A stretch of DNA of 5,147 nt, from the NCBI GenBank assembly GCA_003563755.1, contig PWUB01000186.1, forward strand, positions 1 to 5,147. The letters run 5' to 3'. The position numbers and the translations under genes are program-made. Below are positions 1-5,147 of the stretch, one piece after another. Position 1 is the first letter of the stretch. Each line of letters starts with the position of its first letter. The notes beneath the pieces were generated by a model that was not told where the DNA came from, searched no databases, and worked only from the letters and a program-made list of their open reading frames with translations. This stretch comes from Clostridia bacterium (GTDB taxonomy: Bacteria > Bacillota_E > SLMV01 > PUMD01).

Positions 1-614
1 AACAACTCTTCATCAATAATAGCCTCGTGCTCACCATCCACCTCGAAAGCACCATTGCAGCGGATGACGCCCTTGTACACCGGGTTGCTCAGAATCCACC
101 AGACGCTATTATGGCCAAATTCCCTCCCACTCTTGGTCCTGAGCCCCTGGGCATTGAGCCTTCTGGCGATTCTCCCGATGCCCAGGGACTCGTTCTCATA
201 GTACCGGAAGATGTCCTGTACCACTTCCGGTTCCTTCGGGTTTATCACCGGGCGCTTTCGGGTCTTGTCATAGTCATACCCGAAGGGAGCTGGAGCAGTG
301 GGGCATTTCCCCTCTTTCGCCCGCTGTTCCAGCCCAGCCTTGACGTTCTCAGCTGTCGTTTCACGGGTCAACTGCGAAAACACTGCCATGACTCCGAGCA
401 TAGCCCTGCCCGTGGGGGAGGTAGTATCGAGGTTCTCAGTGAGAGAGACCAGATCCACTCCGTGCTCCTGAGTGAGGTCGATGAAGTCGTAAATATTCCC
501 GACGTTCCGGCTCAGCCTGTCGAGCTTATAGACGATCACTACGTCGATGTTGCCCTGCCTAATGTCGCGCACTAGCTCCTGGAACCCTGGCCGGTCCTTA
601 GTGTTCTTGCCCGA
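1..614 (-). pseudogene. Large serine recombinase, N-terminally truncated remnant (also cut by the window edge)
   Basis: Reading the minus strand from 614 downward gives 204 uninterrupted residues of a resolvase/invertase-type large serine recombinase. It opens with SGKNTKDRPGFQELVRDI, which in this family normally lies some 50 residues in. Next comes IDVVIVYKLDRLSRN (residues 23-37), with the conserved arginines of the catalytic domain, and then the TSPTGRAMLGVMAVFSQLTR helix (residues 65-84). From about residue 106 (PAPFGYDYD) the Recombinase domain follows, with the typical RRLNAQGLRTKSG and WWILSNPVYKGVI stretches (151-184). The N-terminal strand with the nucleophilic serine (family pattern YxRVSxxxQ) is missing. 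The frame stays open upstream for a few dozen codons, but their translation does not resemble the family and has no convincing start. The C-terminus continues beyond position 1. Such enzymes integrate and excise phages and conjugative elements; this copy should be catalytically dead. Family assignment is secure; pseudogene status is inferred from the missing N-terminus. Confidence 0.85.
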
Positions 615-1030
615 GTGATGTTGATGATGACCCGGTTCGCCTCGGTCAGACCGCGTGGAAAGAAGCGACACGACAGTGCTTCGTCCGTAGCGGCGGCGGC
701 CCCGTCCGCTTTACTCGCATAGCCGAATCCCACGGCGATGGTCCCCGCTCCCTGTAAGAGAGGTATGAGTTCAGCAAGAGGAATGTGTTGATGAGCGATC
801 GGGCGGTGACGAGTTCAGCCAGGCCCACAGTGACCCGACTCAGTTGCCCGTCATCCTGCAGCCTGATCACGCTCACGAAGACGCAATGCAATCATCTCGG
901 AGCATTCGATAGGGTTTGCATCGATCTCGCAGGACGCGACAGCCCACAGGTCCCACGCCGACTATCTTGACGGGGCGAAAAGTGTCGATGGTCTCAGTTT
1001 CCTCTGTGTCCCTCGGCAGTAGCACCTTCG
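614..1030 (-). pseudogene. Degenerate FtsZ/tubulin-family remnant with frameshifts and internal deletion
   Basis: No single frame stays open, but pieces of three minus-strand frames line up in order with FtsZ. From 787 down to 614 one frame reads IPLAELIPLLQGAGTIAVGF, then YASKADGAAAATDEALSC and GLTEANRVIINIT. This parallels the FtsZ stretch around GTALMGIGEASGENRA, AAKKAISSPLL and GVLLNITG. Just upstream, in the frame ending at 787-789, RLQDDGQLSRVTVGLAELVT and ARSLINT match the FtsZ segment RLADDVLRQGVQGISDLIT plus PGLIN, so a frameshift lies near 785-789. Near 930-980 another frame reads RPVKIVGVGPVGCRVL, resembling the FtsZ N-terminal nucleotide-binding start (IKVIGVGGGGxNA). The GGGTGTG tubulin signature and roughly 150 residues between these pieces are absent. 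The 3' end stops at the NIT codons, where recombinase sequence begins. The alignment is from memory of the family; the C-terminal match is fairly convincing, the N-terminal piece is tentative. Confidence 0.5.
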
Positions 1031-1039
1031 GCTTCACCC

Positions 1040-1265
1040 CATCTTTCTCCCTGATATGCCTGCACAAGTCATCATCATCACCACGGTGAACGCCCTCGCA
1101 CCAGGAGGAGCTGCCGAGTCGATGGCTTCGGTGAAACACCGGGCGCGGCATACTGGGTTGTGTCTCAGAGAGCGAAGTATCAACAGTGCGCACTGAAGTG
1201 TTCTGTCTGATCATTTCAGCGGGTGTGAACCGCCGAGTTCGAACTCCGCATGCCCGGTGATGTGA
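1040..1265. other. Gene-less stretch, probably decayed sequence
   Basis: No recognisable gene was found on either strand. On the minus strand a frame around 1150-1060 reads CFTEAIDSAAPPGARAFTVV before stopping after about 35 codons. Its composition is coding-like, but I cannot match it to a family. It may be further debris of the neighbouring FtsZ-like remnant or of another lost gene. The other minus-strand frame, open from 1214 to 876, is rich in Arg, His and Asp and looks non-native. No tRNA, rRNA or repeat array is visible. Confidence 0.4.
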
Positions 1266-1267
1266 CG

Positions 1268-1293
1268 GGGCGGCGGGGGTGGTCCCGCCGCCT
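1268..1293 (-). terminator. GC-rich hairpin just downstream of the TPP enzyme
   Basis: GGCGGCGGG (1269-1277) pairs perfectly with CCCGCCGCC (1284-1292) across a 6-nt loop, with a possible extra G-T wobble at 1268/1293. It starts 8 nt past the stop codon of the minus-strand TPP-enzyme gene, which is where a transcription terminator or 3'-end stabilising hairpin would sit. In the direction of that gene there is no T-run after the stem, so it is not a classic intrinsic terminator. Confidence 0.4.
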
Positions 1294-1300
1294 ACCTGAT

Positions 1301-3019
1301 TCAGTAGCTCGTCCGCCTGCGCTCGTCATCCGAGAGGCGTTCATCCCTCAGCCACGAGGCCACCGGTGGGGTGAGTTCTGTCTCGGGGGCGACGGGCATC
1401 TCGATGAACGATATACCGCTCTGCAAGCCCTCGTCCAGTGCGCGTCGCAGGTGGTCGGCGCTCCTCGCCAGGGTCGCACTGGCTCCCATTGATCGGGCGG
1501 CCCCCACGTAGTCGGTGGATTCGTCAAAGTCCACGGAGAAGTAGCGCTCCTGGTAGTAGAGCTTCTGAAGCATCTTGATCCAGCCGAAGGTGTCGTTGCG
1601 CAGGTGCATGACGATGATCCTGTTGCCCTGACGGGCCATCGCCTCCAGTTCGCCCATGGACATGCCGAGGCTGCCGTCTCCGGTCACTGCTATGATGGGG
1701 GAGTCGGGCCGGGCCTCCCGTGCCCCCAGCGCCGCCGGCACAGCGTAGCCCAGGGAGCCGTGGGTCCGCGAGGCGTACACCCACTTGCCGGCCCGGCGAG
1801 TGGGGTAGTAGGCCATGAGATACGGAGTGGGTGTCCCCGCGTCCGCGATAATGACCGCGTCGTCCGGGAGCACTTCCGTCATGGTTTTCACAATCTCGCA
1901 GGGGTGCATGATACCGGGTGTGTCGGAGCTGGCTGCCGCTGCTTCTTTGATCTCCACCTCTACGCGTTTCCGAAAGGATGCCACCCATTCGCCGGACTCC
2001 GTCGCTGTGCGCGTATCCTCGAGGCAGAGGCACAGATCCACCAGGGCCAGCCGGGCATCGGCCTGGATGGTAACGTCGGTGGGCCTGTTGTTGCCCAGCT
2101 GAAGGGGATCCACATCGACGTGTATCAGGGCCGGCCCGTGGGCGAACAGCTCACCACCCCACGTGCTCGTGGAGTCAAGTCGGCTGCCGACAGCCAGCAC
2201 CACATCACTCTGCATGATGGCCCCGTTGCTGGAGGCCTTAGCACCGTTGGCTCCTACCACTCCCAGGGCGTTGGGGTGAACCTCTGCGATGCTGCCCTTT
2301 CCGTCAATGGTGGTCACCACACCCGCGCCGATGAGCTCGGCAAGCTCGGCCAGCGGCTGCTGGGCACCCGACAGCAGCGTCCCACCCCCGCACAGGATCA
2401 CGGGGCGTTCTGCGTTCCTCAGCAGCTCAGCCGCCTTCTCGATCGCCCCGGCATCGCCACGGATCCGCCACGCCGGGTACGTGCTGCACTCGGGAGCGGG
2501 ATGGATGTCATCGGCGGATTCAGCCTCATCGGAGAGAACATCCTCCGGCAGGCTGAGATGAGCGGCACCCATCCTGCCGGATGTGGCAGCGCGGAAGGCA
2601 TAACGGACGGAGTGGGGGATGAACTCGGGGCGGGTGATTCGGGTGCTGAAGCGGGTAGCAGTCTTGTATGTACCGACCTGATCCATGGCGGTCAGGGCAT
2701 AGCGGTTGTCACTGCTGAGCGGAACGTCGCTCGTCAGAGCCACCAGGGGAATGGACGAACCATCTGCCTCTGATGCGGCAGCGAAGAGGTATGTGGCTCC
2801 ACCTCCGCTGGGCGCCTCAGTGACCCCCGGCTTCCCTGAGAGGCGTGCGTAAGCGTCAGCCATGTAGCCCGCCGAACGCTCGTCGCGGGCCATGATGTGT
2901 CTGATGGATGAACTCTTCAGAGCGTCATAGAAGGACATGCTGGTGTCGCCGGGCAGTCCGAAGACGCATTCAACGTCGTGGGCCTGTAGCATCCTGACCA
3001 GAATCTCTGAGCCTTTCAT
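1301..3019 (-). CDS. Thiamine pyrophosphate-dependent enzyme, acetolactate synthase-like superfamily
   Basis: The 572-residue product has the three-domain layout of the acetolactate synthase/benzoylformate decarboxylase superfamily. Residues 1-170 form the PYR domain, with GLPGDTSMSFYDAL (21-34) and a candidate catalytic glutamate E47 in ARDERSAGYMADAYAR. Residues about 190-330 form the central domain (RPVILCGGG at 205-213, IHVDVDP at 299-305). The C-terminal PP domain contains HGSLGYAVPAALGA (420-433) and the TPP/metal motif G447-D448-G449 with N475-D476. The length fits the family. The start was chosen at 3019 because GAGGGAGAG lies 6 nt upstream; an in-frame ATG at 3043 would place this site inside the gene. 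It departs from true IlvB: DERSAG replaces the HEQxA-type motif, SGGGATY replaces SGPGATN, the C-terminal tail differs, and no regulatory subunit gene lies next to it. It is therefore probably not the biosynthetic isozyme but a decarboxylase or carboligase acting on a 2-oxo acid or aldehyde. It is divergent from the MBL-fold gene. Confidence 0.92.
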   Translation of the reverse strand: MKGSEILVRMLQAHDVECVFGLPGDTSMSFYDALKSSSIRHIMARDERSAGYMADAYARLSGKPGVTEAPSGGGATYLFAAASEADGSSIPLVALTSDVPLSSDNRYALTAMDQVGTYKTATRFSTRITRPEFIPHSVRYAFRAATSGRMGAAHLSLPEDVLSDEAESADDIHPAPECSTYPAWRIRGDAGAIEKAAELLRNAERPVILCGGGTLLSGAQQPLAELAELIGAGVVTTIDGKGSIAEVHPNALGVVGANGAKASSNGAIMQSDVVLAVGSRLDSTSTWGGELFAHGPALIHVDVDPLQLGNNRPTDVTIQADARLALVDLCLCLEDTRTATESGEWVASFRKRVEVEIKEAAAASSDTPGIMHPCEIVKTMTEVLPDDAVIIADAGTPTPYLMAYYPTRRAGKWVYASRTHGSLGYAVPAALGAREARPDSPIIAVTGDGSLGMSMGELEAMARQGNRIIVMHLRNDTFGWIKMLQKLYYQERYFSVDFDESTDYVGAARSMGASATLARSADHLRRALDEGLQSGISFIEMPVAPETELTPPVASWLRDERLSDDERRRTSY

Positions 3020-3025
3020 ATATAT

Positions 3026-3034
3026 CTCTCCCTC
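3026..3034 (-). promoter_or_regulatory. Ribosome binding site deciding the start of the TPP enzyme
   Basis: On the minus strand GAGGGAGAG sits 6 nt (ATATAT) before the ATG at 3019-3017. This favours the internal ATG over the upstream in-frame ATG at 3043, whose 5' flank has no comparable purine tract. Confidence 0.65.
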
Positions 3035-3057
3035 GCATCCCATATCGGGTGTACGGA

Positions 3058-3068
3058 CCGGTGACCGG
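3058..3068. promoter_or_regulatory. Short palindrome in the divergent region, candidate operator
   Basis: CCGGTGACCGG is a perfect 5+1+5 palindrome, embedded in a partly repeated context (CGGACCGG-TGA-CCGGACGG). It lies about 40 bp upstream of the TPP-enzyme start in its 5' leader, a plausible site for a repressor or activator. In sequence this GC-rich such short palindromes also occur by chance, so function is speculative. Confidence 0.25.
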
Positions 3069-3189
3069 ACGGCCGGCTGCCATTGGTTCTAGGGGGCCCG
3101 TCGGCGGCGGCAAGAACTCACATTCACGATCTCCGGAGCCCGCCCGGTGGATCCCCAGCACCGCGGCAAGGCCTTCCCCTTATTCTTAC

Positions 3190-3252
3190 CTAATTCGCCC
3201 TCGCTCCTCAAACCCTTCCCACACAGGAGAAATGTCGCCACTGTAGAATTAG
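3190..3252 (+). promoter_or_regulatory. Candidate promoter region of the MBL-fold gene with flanking inverted repeat
   Basis: TAGAAT (3244-3249) is a five-of-six match to a sigma-70 -10 box and lies 37 bp before the start codon of the MBL-fold gene. No good -35 is present 16-18 bp upstream, so an activator might be needed. CTAATTC (3190-3196) and GAATTAG (3246-3252) form a 7-bp inverted repeat 49 bp apart, the second arm overlapping the -10. This AT-richer patch contrasts with its surroundings, as expected of a promoter. There is no experimental or comparative support. Confidence 0.35.
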
Positions 3253-3286
3253 ACAAGGCCGTAGAGTAGAGAGGAGGGGGGTACAG

Positions 3287-4153
3287 ATGAAGATGCTCGC
3301 TTACATCCTCGGTACTGCCCAGGATGGCGGGGTGCCCCACATGGGATGCGGGTGCAGCCGCTGCAGGCGGGCACGTGCGGATCGGATGGCAGGGAGGTAT
3401 CCCAGCTCGCTGGCGCTGGTAACGCCGGAGAAGCGAATCTTCCTCCTGGATGCCACCCCGCGCATGCCCGAGCAACTGGACCTCCTCGCCGCAGCGTCTG
3501 GTGTCACGCCATCGGAGCCCGACGGAATCCTGCTGACCCACGCCCATATTGGTCACTACGCGGGGTTGATGTACCTGGGCAAGGAGGTGATGTCGGGCCG
3601 CAACGTACCCGTCTACTGCACACCGTCGATGGCCTCGTTTCTGTCCGAGCATTCACCCTGGAGGGATCTCATCGACGGTGGAAACATCGAACTGCAGATC
3701 CTGACCCCGGGGGAGCCGTTCACGCTGGAGGCAGGAGTGAGAGTCACCGCATTTTGTGTTCCCCATCGAGATGAGCGCTCGGACACGGTGGGTTACCTGG
3801 TTGAGGGGGACCGGGCCGGCCTGCTTTACATGCCCGACCTTGACGCCTGGGAGGGTTTCGAGGAGACGTTCAACGGCCTCATCAGGCGGGCGTCATACGC
3901 CCTCATTGACGGCACTTTCTTCTCTGAAGATGAACTAATGCACTCCGGCCGCAGGCTGCACGAGGTTCCCCATCCGCCGGTATCCGAAACCCTGCGCAGC
4001 TTCGAGATCGGCACCCTGCAGGTCGGGACCGCGGAGATATTGTTCACCCACTTCAACCACACGAACCCCCTGTTGGACGATGAACGTACCCGCAGCGCCG
4101 TCTTGAGGCGTGGTTTCGGCCTGGCTGCGGAGGGGCAGGTGCTGTCAATATAA
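3287..4153 (+). CDS. PqqB-like metallo-beta-lactamase-fold hydrolase
   Basis: The 288-residue product starts with YILGTAQDGGVPHMGCGCSR, the PqqB-type opening, with a Cys cluster C21-x-C23-xx-C26 that in PqqB-like proteins is associated with a structural metal. The metal-binding core follows: H85-A-H87-I-G-H90 (LLTHAHIGHYAGL), H160 in CVPHRDERSDTVGY, D184/D186 in YMPDLDAW, D208 in LIDGTFF and H255/H258 in FTHFNHTNPL. The usual aspartate of HxHxDH is glycine here (G89), so the metal site may bind one ion or use a different ligand set. There is no signal peptide, so it should be cytoplasmic. A strong site, GAGGAGGGGGG (3271-3281), precedes ATG by 5 nt. It leads a plus-strand set with the small membrane protein 20 nt downstream. 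No other pqq gene is seen, so a hydrolase role is likelier than PQQ synthesis; the substrate is unknown. Confidence 0.9.
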   Translation: MKMLAYILGTAQDGGVPHMGCGCSRCRRARADRMAGRYPSSLALVTPEKRIFLLDATPRMPEQLDLLAAASGVTPSEPDGILLTHAHIGHYAGLMYLGKEVMSGRNVPVYCTPSMASFLSEHSPWRDLIDGGNIELQILTPGEPFTLEAGVRVTAFCVPHRDERSDTVGYLVEGDRAGLLYMPDLDAWEGFEETFNGLIRRASYALIDGTFFSEDELMHSGRRLHEVPHPPVSETLRSFEIGTLQVGTAEILFTHFNHTNPLLDDERTRSAVLRRGFGLAAEGQVLSI

Positions 4154-4173
4154 GATGCAAGGGGGGATCGGGG

Positions 4174-4458
4174 ATGAGGCGAGACGACCGCGTACACCGT
4201 GTCCTGATCATAGCAGCTGCCCTCCTGGCGATTATCGGGGCCGTGGTGGCCCGCTGTGATCATAACCCGGACTCGCTCGGCGACCCGCCTGCCGGCCTGA
4301 ACGCCGCGGGCACGGGCCCCGCTCCGCGTAGGGGGTGCCGGGAGATGGTGCTTGACGATGATGTGATGAGAAACATCGGGACCGGCCCACTTTATGTCTT
4401 CGCATGCCCGGATAAAGCCTTGACAGGGCTTGCCCACCAGGGTGATATCTCCCCTTAA
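4174..4458 (+). CDS. Small membrane-anchored protein of unknown function
   Basis: The 94-residue protein is not recognised. It has a positively charged N-terminus (MRRDDRVHR), one hydrophobic segment at about residues 10-26 (VLIIAAALLAIIGAVVA), then an extracytoplasmic-looking tail with a Pro/Gly/Ala-rich linker (about 33-52). The last 40 residues look more ordered, with CREMVLDDDVMRNIG and PLYVFACPD. Cysteines are at 28, 55 and 78. C28 right after the hydrophobic stretch recalls a lipoprotein, but the preceding VAR does not fit a lipobox. By topology it is an N-in, C-out single-pass protein or has an uncleaved signal. AAGGGGGG (4159-4166) lies 7 nt before the ATG, and the gap to the MBL-fold gene is only 20 nt, so cotranscription is likely. 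Good ribosome binding site and spacing support a real gene; function is unknown. Confidence 0.65.
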   Translation: MRRDDRVHRVLIIAAALLAIIGAVVARCDHNPDSLGDPPAGLNAAGTGPAPRRGCREMVLDDDVMRNIGTGPLYVFACPDKALTGLAHQGDISP

Positions 4459-4474
4459 CCCTGAGCGCCTTACC

Positions 4475-4510
4475 TTGACCGGCTCCTTGCATGAATGGTT
4501 CAATGGTTGA
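4475..4510 (+). promoter_or_regulatory. Candidate promoter and tandem repeat before the MFS gene
   Basis: In the 95-bp gap before the transporter, TTGACC (4475-4480) is followed 18 bp later by TTCAAT (4499-4504), a passable sigma-70 pair. Overlapping it is an imperfect 8-bp tandem repeat, AATGGTTC-AATGGTTG (4494-4509), which could be paired half-sites for a regulator. No terminator hairpin with a T-run is seen in the gap, so readthrough from the upstream genes is also possible. Confidence 0.3.
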
Positions 4511-4553
4511 GTATTGTCGTGGGATCCGCGGACCATGGAAACCGGAGGGGCGC

Positions 4554-5147
4554 ATGAACTGTCAGGGTGACACGGGGGAGGAGACGGCGGTAGGGGAAAG
4601 GGGTAAGTATCCCCTGCGGGGAATCTACTACGGCTGGGTCATGGTAGCCCTCGGTGCCTTGGCCGTGTTCCTCTCGGGCCCGGGGCAGACGTATTCCGTA
4701 TCGACCTTCATTGATCCGCTGATCGCCGAATTCGGATGGAGCCGTTCCCTGGTATCGGGCATGTATTCGGCGGGGACTCTGACCGCGGGGCTCTTGATGA
4801 CCGTGATCGGACGGCTGGTAGACAATAAGGGATACCGCCCCATGCTGACCTTCATTGCCCTCGCCTTTTCTGGCGCCCTTTTCTTCATGAGCAGTGTGAC
4901 CGTTCCTACTGCCCTCTTTTTCGGATTCATGATGATCCGCACCTTCGGACAGGGCTCTCTAACCCTCATTCCCAACAGTATGGTCCCCCAGTGGTTCATC
5001 AGTAAGCGCGGCAGAGCCCTCAGTGTACTTGCGGTGGGCGGTGCTCTGAGTTCAGCAGTTCTGCCCCACGTGAACCTTGTCCTGATTGCAGCTATGGGAT
5101 GGAGAATGGCATGGGTTTTCTGGGGAGGAGTCTTAGCCCTCGTGCTG
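4554..5147 (+). CDS. Major facilitator superfamily transporter, N-terminal half (cut by window end)
   Basis: 198 residues are visible and the frame is open at the window end. After a hydrophilic, cytoplasmic N-terminus (1-22), IYYGWVMVALGALAVFLSG begins the first membrane helix. FIDPLIAEFGWSRS leads into helix 2, and GRLVDNKGYRP (86-96) is the MFS motif A loop between helices 2 and 3. Further helices lie at about 97-115, 118-138, 155-175 and 181-198. The NSMVPQWFISKRGRALSV stretch (141-158) and the YYGWVMV opening are characteristic of the oxalate/formate antiporter-like and monocarboxylate transporter-like branch, so a small organic acid is the likely cargo. GGAGGGG (4544-4550) lies just upstream of ATG; another ATG at 4535 is out of frame. 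Roughly half of a usual 400-residue carrier is missing beyond the edge. It is same-strand with the MBL-fold and small-protein genes. Confidence 0.88.
   Translation, partial: MNCQGDTGEETAVGERGKYPLRGIYYGWVMVALGALAVFLSGPGQTYSVSTFIDPLIAEFGWSRSLVSGMYSAGTLTAGLLMTVIGRLVDNKGYRPMLTFIALAFSGALFFMSSVTVPTALFFGFMMIRTFGQGSLTLIPNSMVPQWFISKRGRALSVLAVGGALSSAVLPHVNLVLIAAMGWRMAWVFWGGVLALVL

Noticed and set aside
27..575. Open frame of 182 codons on the plus strand
   Set aside because: It is antisense to the clearly recognisable recombinase frame and has no family resemblance.
1066..1080. ATC/GAT trinucleotide run as a repeat element
   Set aside because: Only a few units long, within normal variation; a similar run at 617-630 is noted only as possible microhomology.
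1604..2773. Long plus-strand open frame of 389 codons
   Set aside because: It is the complement of the TPP-enzyme gene; its His/Gly/Arg-rich translation is typical of shadow frames in GC-rich DNA.
3089..3652. Minus-strand frame of 187 codons across the divergent region
   Set aside because: It overlaps the MBL-fold gene antisense, lacks a ribosome binding site and resembles no protein family.
3287..4153. Annotating the MBL protein as pqqB of a PQQ operon
   Set aside because: No pqqA, pqqC, pqqD or pqqE is visible, and the HxHxGH variant and neighbours point to another role.
3826..4536. Minus-strand frame of 236 codons
   Set aside because: It is antisense to the end of the MBL gene and the small protein, with no recognisable motif.
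4628..4999. Minus-strand frame of 123 codons
   Set aside because: It lies opposite the MFS transporter, whose frame carries motif A and proper helices.
1..5147. CRISPR array, tRNA, rRNA or insertion sequence ends
   Set aside because: No regularly spaced repeats, no tRNA cloverleaf and no terminal inverted repeats flanking a transposase were seen.

Overview
This is a GC-rich bacterial window. The genes begin with strong purine-rich Shine-Dalgarno sequences (for example GAGGAGGGGGG before the gene at 3287). Nothing visible fixes the phylum. The style of the serine recombinase and of the ribosome binding sites would suit a GC-rich Firmicute or Chloroflexota-like anaerobe, but that is a weak inference.

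The left quarter (1-1300) is a decayed region with no confidently intact gene. Positions 1-614 (minus strand) encode the middle of a large serine recombinase. It has lost its N-terminus with the catalytic serine, and it runs off the window on its C-terminal side. It abuts, nearly base to base, a frameshifted and internally deleted remnant resembling the C-terminal domain of an FtsZ/tubulin-family protein (about 614-890, with a possible N-terminal piece near 930-1030). Positions 1040-1265 hold no recognisable gene.

The right three quarters hold an intact metabolic locus. A stand-alone thiamine diphosphate enzyme of the acetolactate synthase/decarboxylase superfamily (1301-3019, minus) is divergently oriented from a plus-strand series: a PqqB-like metallo-beta-lactamase-fold protein (3287-4153), a small single-pass membrane-anchored protein of unknown function (4174-4458) and the first half of a major facilitator transporter (4554 to the window end). 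The 267-bp divergent region carries a candidate -10 box, a short palindrome and an inverted repeat.

Taken together, the genes suggest a small catabolic module: the MFS carrier, which resembles organic-acid carriers of the oxalate/formate or monocarboxylate type, could import a substrate, the TPP enzyme could cleave or ligate a 2-oxo acid or aldehyde, and the metallo-hydrolase could act on a related ester, lactone or thioester. The substrate is not evident, and no other PQQ biosynthesis gene is in the window, so PQQ synthesis should not be assumed.
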